NCBI GenBank assembly: GCA_002261195.1
Contig: MVBO01000014.1
Coordinates: 152,607 to 216,606 of the forward strand
DNA from: Bifiguratus adelaidae
Taxonomy: Eukaryota; Mucoromycota; Endogonomycetes; Endogonales
Length of the DNA: 64,000 nucleotides
Reading direction: 5' to 3'
A program made the position numbers and the translations under genes. Positions 59,781 through 64,000 of the stretch are shown piece by piece; within the stretch, counting starts at the first letter, position 1; the number at the start of each line of letters is the position of its first letter. Under the pieces are notes generated by a model. That model saw only the letters and a list, made by a program, of their open reading frames with translations, had not been told where the DNA came from and made no database searches.

Positions 59781-62283
59781 TGTTCACGGCGTATAAGGTT
59801 CCGCCTGAAGAATCCGACAACTCACCGACAAGGACCCCACAAGAATAAGAGACCCAAGAGACCGCACCATTCGAAGACGCTGTATCGCCGCGCGCACCCG
59901 AGAGATCCCGTATGGGAAGCACAGGAGATACGGGCGTTGCTGCATTCCCTCGCACATCGGCTGAATCAGATGCATGCACGTCTTAGCAGCATCGAAACCC
60001 ACGAAGCCAAATGCATCCAACCCTCAAAAGGCGGAGGCCAAGCCACCAGCCATCGAAAACTGGATATTTCAAGTAGAAAATATGCCAACTTCTACGCCTT
60101 TAACGCCTTGGTGACGCTCAGCCTGACAACCACCTTGCGACGCGAGGAAGCGCAGACCTGGTGGCGATCTCATTTGCAAACAAGCATGTTGTCCAATTGC
60201 ATCACGACCTGGGCAATAATTTTGCTCTGAGTTGCAAGCGGAGCTTAAACCAGCCAACATTACATGTCATTGACTCAGACTGACGATCCCAACAAGTAAA
60301 GGAACGAGTTTAGAGACTTGCTCCTTCTACTCGGGAATACCGTCTCGCCTCAAGATGCATTCTATCTATACTTCCCAGAATTGAAGCCGGCGCTGGCATT
60401 GGAGGTGGAGAAGGTTGGTGTCGAGATCTTCGATGAAACCAGCAAGATAGTCACTGGACTCCATTCGTTATGCCAAGGAAGCTTTCGGCCAATCAGGTCG
60501 AACGGCTTTCCGCAGTACTGTATGTACATCGTTCGACATTCAGCGCACCCACGCCTTCTCTACCCGACCCTGAACCCATAGACCTTGGGTACACTCACTT
60601 GGATCGCCCCCCATTGGAACGCCTCTCACCAAGTGAGCTCGATCGATGCTTCGGCGAAGACACTCAAAATCAAGGGGAGGGAAAAGAGTATCGATAGTAG
60701 GCAGGGAAACACCTGCTGTCGGCTCATCAGCTGTTCCCGAGGTCACTATCGGGCAGTTGCAGCAAAGGAGCACGGGAAACCCTACTGGACCCAGATGGAT
60801 TGGTTGGTGGTGGTACTGTGAAAACTCTTGGTAGATAGCGGTGCATCATCAAGCTGGGCCACTTCGACGCCATCCTCGGAAAGGGATGGTTAGAAAATTT
60901 CACTTCGAACCTTGACTGGAGAGAGAATATATTACAACTAGCATACAATCAACGACAGATCAAGCTACAAGGCAGACTACCTGCATTACACCGACACGAA
61001 GCAAAAGAAGAATTCAACTTAAGAGTCATCGAGGAGACATTAAAGGTATTTGAAGGAACAATCAAGAGCCTAGAGGAAGATGAGCATGGATACCTGGCGT
61101 TTGTACCAAACACAATGAAGAGATCAAGGCAACGGTCGAGGAGCCTCAACTCCTTCACAGTTTGTTAGAGGAATACAAAGACCTATTCCCGAAAGACCTA
61201 CCGGACGGTCTACCGCTGAAACGCGGAGAGATCGACCACGAGATACTGTTAAAAGAAGGTGCGCAACCGCAAGCAAAAGCACCGCACAGATGCTCGCCAA
61301 AGGAGTTATCAGGCCTACGATAGGAATTGCAGACATGCATCGCCGTGGGCGGCACCCATATTACTCGTTAAGAACACCACCGAGCGTCGGATCTGTGACG
61401 ACTACAGAATGTTGAATAAGGTTACTATTCGCAATCAATATCGGTTGCCGCACATACAAACCTTGCTGGATCAGCTCGCGTTGTCCACCGTATTCTCTGT
61501 ATTGACTTTACTCGGATATAACCAGAGGTGCACATAAGAGAGGCCAACATACCGAAAACGGCCTTCACAACTCAGTATGGACTCTATTAATGCCTGGTCA
61601 TGTCATTCGGCTTGACCAACGCCCCCGCAACGTTTCTAGCATTGCTGAATCGAAATATTTGCACCGTGTCTGGATAACTTCGTCGTGGTGTATTATATTG
61701 ACGACATTCTCGTATTCTCGAAGGATGAAGCCGAACATGCTACGTGTTTGCGTTCTGTGTTTGACGTATTGCGCAAAGAGAACTGTTCGCAAAGAAGAGT
61801 AAATGCTAGTTCTTTCGGGAGTCTGTACAGGACCTTGGCCACACGGTATCAAAGGAAGGAGTACGCGTCGACGTTGAGAAGACACAGGCAATAACGGAGT
61901 GGCCGACGCTGAAAGATGTGCACGAGGGGCGGGTTTTCCTTGAACTCGCCAACTACCTTCTGCGGCACATCTGGGGTTTGCCAGTATCGTGAGCCCGCTG
62001 ACCAATCTCACGAAGAAGGATCATCGTTTTGAATGGACGGAATTACGAGATTGAAAGCATGGGAGGACATCGTTGGCGAGGCCGAGACCGCAACCGGCGC
62101 TTGCAGTGTTTGGTGACATGGAAAGGTTACCCCTCGGAAGACAACACTTGGACTAACGAAAGCGAATTGGTTCACGCACAAACCACCCTTCAAAAATTCT
62201 TGGACGATAAAGCTCAAACCAACCACGACATCGAGCACCACCGGTTACTACCTATGTTGGAACGTCTATAGGAGGAGAGATGA
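59781..62283 (+). mobile_element. Degenerate Ty3/gypsy chromodomain retrotransposon with internal deletion
   Basis: Plus-strand remnants appear in the element's normal order but are broken by stops and shifts. A Gag-like part (about 59,800-60,700) includes REEAQTWWRSHLQ. An aspartic protease site LLVDSGASS lies near 60,825-60,850, with FDAILGKGWLENF just after it. Reverse transcriptase (about 61,170-61,800) shows LPDGLPLKRGEIDHEI, DDYRMLNKVTIRNQYRLPHI and the catalytic [16 protein letters not shown] chromodomain (62,029-62,271) has YEIESMGGHRWRGRD and VTWKGYPSEDNTWTNESEL. RNase H beyond its first residues and the whole integrase are missing. A purine tract (about 62,271-62,282) follows the last stop. 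No LTR pair was found by eye. It is non-functional. Confidence 0.85.
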
Positions 62284-64000
62284 GTAGCACGTGGAAGTAG
62301 TTAGATGGCCTACTGTATACACGTGACGTATAATTCGTTTCAGATCCTTGTTGCCATTTCAAGAGTCATCTCTGTTCACATACACTAGAGAACTGCTCGA
62401 AAGTTTCACAAGAAAGCCCATAACAGAACTTGGACAAAGAGAACACAATCTACTGTAAAAGCACCACGCTTAGATTGTGGTTGCCTGCAAACGCTTGTTG
62501 CCGTACAGTATCTCAATGTTGGAGATGCTGTTTTCAGTGTGCTTGCTGTAACGCTGAGAAGAGGTTAAATACAGTACTTACGGTGCAGCGTTTTATGTAC
62601 TGTACATCACATTTTATTCAGTTTACAGTAGCTCGAAGCAAAGGACAAACCGTCGTCCTCCATTCGGTTCTACTCATTAATGTCACGAACGGAAGCAGAT
62701 TACAGTGAGGTGTTTGAAAATTGCAGCAAACTCTTGCTTTTTGGTTTGATCTGCCCTTGTTGACTGGGTCTTGTAAAGTCTACTGTAGGTATTACATTCC
62801 TGTAAGTACTGGAACTAGCTCAGCATACAGTATTATCATTGCGGGCTTTGTAGATGCTGCATCGATGCTGCTTTCATAGAGGTAATGTACTGTACAGTAC
62901 AGTAAAATACTGAGTTGTACTGTATTGAGAATCAATATTTCAATTCTCACTGCTATATCTTTGCTAATTTGATGACCAGGCAAAGTAAATACTCTCTGTG
63001 TTTCTCTGTGTCGTTACTGTACTTTTTCCCCAGATACAGTACTGTACAGTCGTTACCGTACAGTACTGCTTATGCATATTCACATTTCGGTTCCCATGTA
63101 CAGTTCTGTACAATCAATGTACTGTATTTGTAGTCAAGTACAGTAAGTGCAATAAATACAATTCTAGGCTACGGTCTGCTAGCGACCTCTAGTCGTCACA
63201 AGCAGGCAGCGAACAACTCCAATTTGTACATTATTATTCGTTTTCATCTTATCACTACAGTAGATACACAGGACTATAAATACAGTGTTAGCTAAGACTG
63301 TCCCAAGGATTGCTACAGTAATTTGAGTTTGACGCTTGATTGGCGGAACATCCGCAGCAAGTGTGTAGCCCAAACTTTTTCCACAGGTAGAAGTGTTTTT
63401 TGGCTATCATCTGCCCGAGTTTTAGCTTCTTAGCCTTTCCGGTGCCGTCACAATTGATGCTAGAACAGCCCACTGTATCTTATCAATGTACAGTACTTCT
63501 CTTGATTAACAGTCTACAATATTGTAAAAGGGAAGGTACAGTACTGTACTACAACAACTCTGCTTGGAAATGCACATCAAACTATCACTTACAGTACTGT
63601 AAGTTCATCGGACAGTCTGCATTAGTGTCAGTCAACTGTTATCACCCAACATTCATCGTACTGTACAGTTGGCACAATTCCTGAAAACGAATATGTACAG
63701 TATGTGTCATTCAATTACAGTATTCTGCTCTTGAGACTGACTGCATTATTGTACTGGGCTCGCTAACTCGAAGACATACGGTACTGTACCGTACAGTTCG
63801 TCACTTGTGTTACAATAACCTGTGTTCCCATGCACATGCTCTTTGCCCAATTCCAACGTTTGCTTCTGTTACGGTACTGTAATGTCTGTACAAAAAAGTG
63901 CAGTGTTCCAATACTGTAAAGTTACAGTACCACAGTACAGTATACAGTGGCAGTCAAAAGCGTCCCAAGAATTGCCTATTTTGACTTTGACGCGTAATTG
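62284..64000. repeat. Repeat island, right part: dispersed TACTGTA/TACAGTA words
   Basis: Continues to the window edge. TACTGTA/TACAGTA and variants recur every few tens of bases (for example 62,885-62,905, 63,028-63,066, 63,535-63,550, 63,590-63,600 and 63,918-63,945). Two copies of a related segment appear: TTGGCTGTTTTGAC-like text near 63,950-64,000 (CAAAAGCGTCCCAAGAATTGC) resembles 63,290-63,340 (AAGACTGTCCCAAGGATTGC), hinting at a longer dispersed repeat unit. No gene is supported. Confidence 0.7.

Noticed and set aside
57960..64000. CRISPR-like or prokaryotic repeat array
   Set aside because: The words are irregularly spaced and in both orientations, the genome is fungal, and there are no fixed-length spacers.

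Overview
The window is eukaryotic nuclear DNA from a filamentous fungus, most likely an early-diverging one (Mucoromycota, perhaps Mucorales; this placement is inferred). The reasons are compact genes cut by many short GT-AG introns (about 42-70 bp), very short intergenic gaps, fungal-type genes (CHS5, MAM33, BOT1/mS45, ECM4, BRR6), and a T-box factor and a CP2/Grainyhead factor, which Dikarya respectively lack or keep in reduced form but early-diverging fungi retain. Gene models were spliced by eye: each junction preserves the reading frame and uses GT-AG, except two GC-AG introns.

Bases 1-14,000 hold a partial C2H2-like gene, a small unknown gene, CHS5, an AKR7-type aldo-keto reductase, a decayed stretch (3.6-5.8 kb), a small PPxY membrane protein, a tail-anchored coiled-coil protein, MAM33, the TFIIH helicase XPB/SSL2 and mitoribosomal mS45. 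Bases 14,000-30,000 hold a GRAM-TBC-EF RabGAP, a kelch ectodomain membrane protein, a SCOC-like protein, a LAMTOR1-like protein, a CWC16-family splicing factor, BRR6/BRL1, CSN5 and a Gyp5/EVI5-like RabGAP. Bases 30,000-44,300 hold an AT-hook-like small protein, a B-box/DUF2009 protein, GPATCH1, a small zinc ribbon, ketopantoate hydroxymethyltransferase, NOP16, the T-box factor and a rhomboid protease. Bases 44,900-57,660 hold a seven-TM receptor, THOC7, MAD2, ECM4, the CP2 factor and MAD1.

From about 57.97 kb to the right edge the character changes completely. No host gene is recognisable. The sequence is littered with TACTGTA/TACAGTA words and encloses a broken Ty3/gypsy chromodomain retrotransposon lacking the RNase H-integrase interval. 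This looks like a heterochromatic repeat island abutting a gene-dense block.

Functional themes recur. MAD1 and MAD2 (spindle checkpoint) lie 5 kb apart. SCOC and LAMTOR1 (lysosome/vacuole surface) are adjacent. CWC16, GPATCH1 and THOC7 belong to splicing and mRNP export. Two RabGAPs, CHS5 and a rhomboid serve membrane traffic. No prokaryote-style operon, CRISPR array, rRNA or convincing tRNA was seen.
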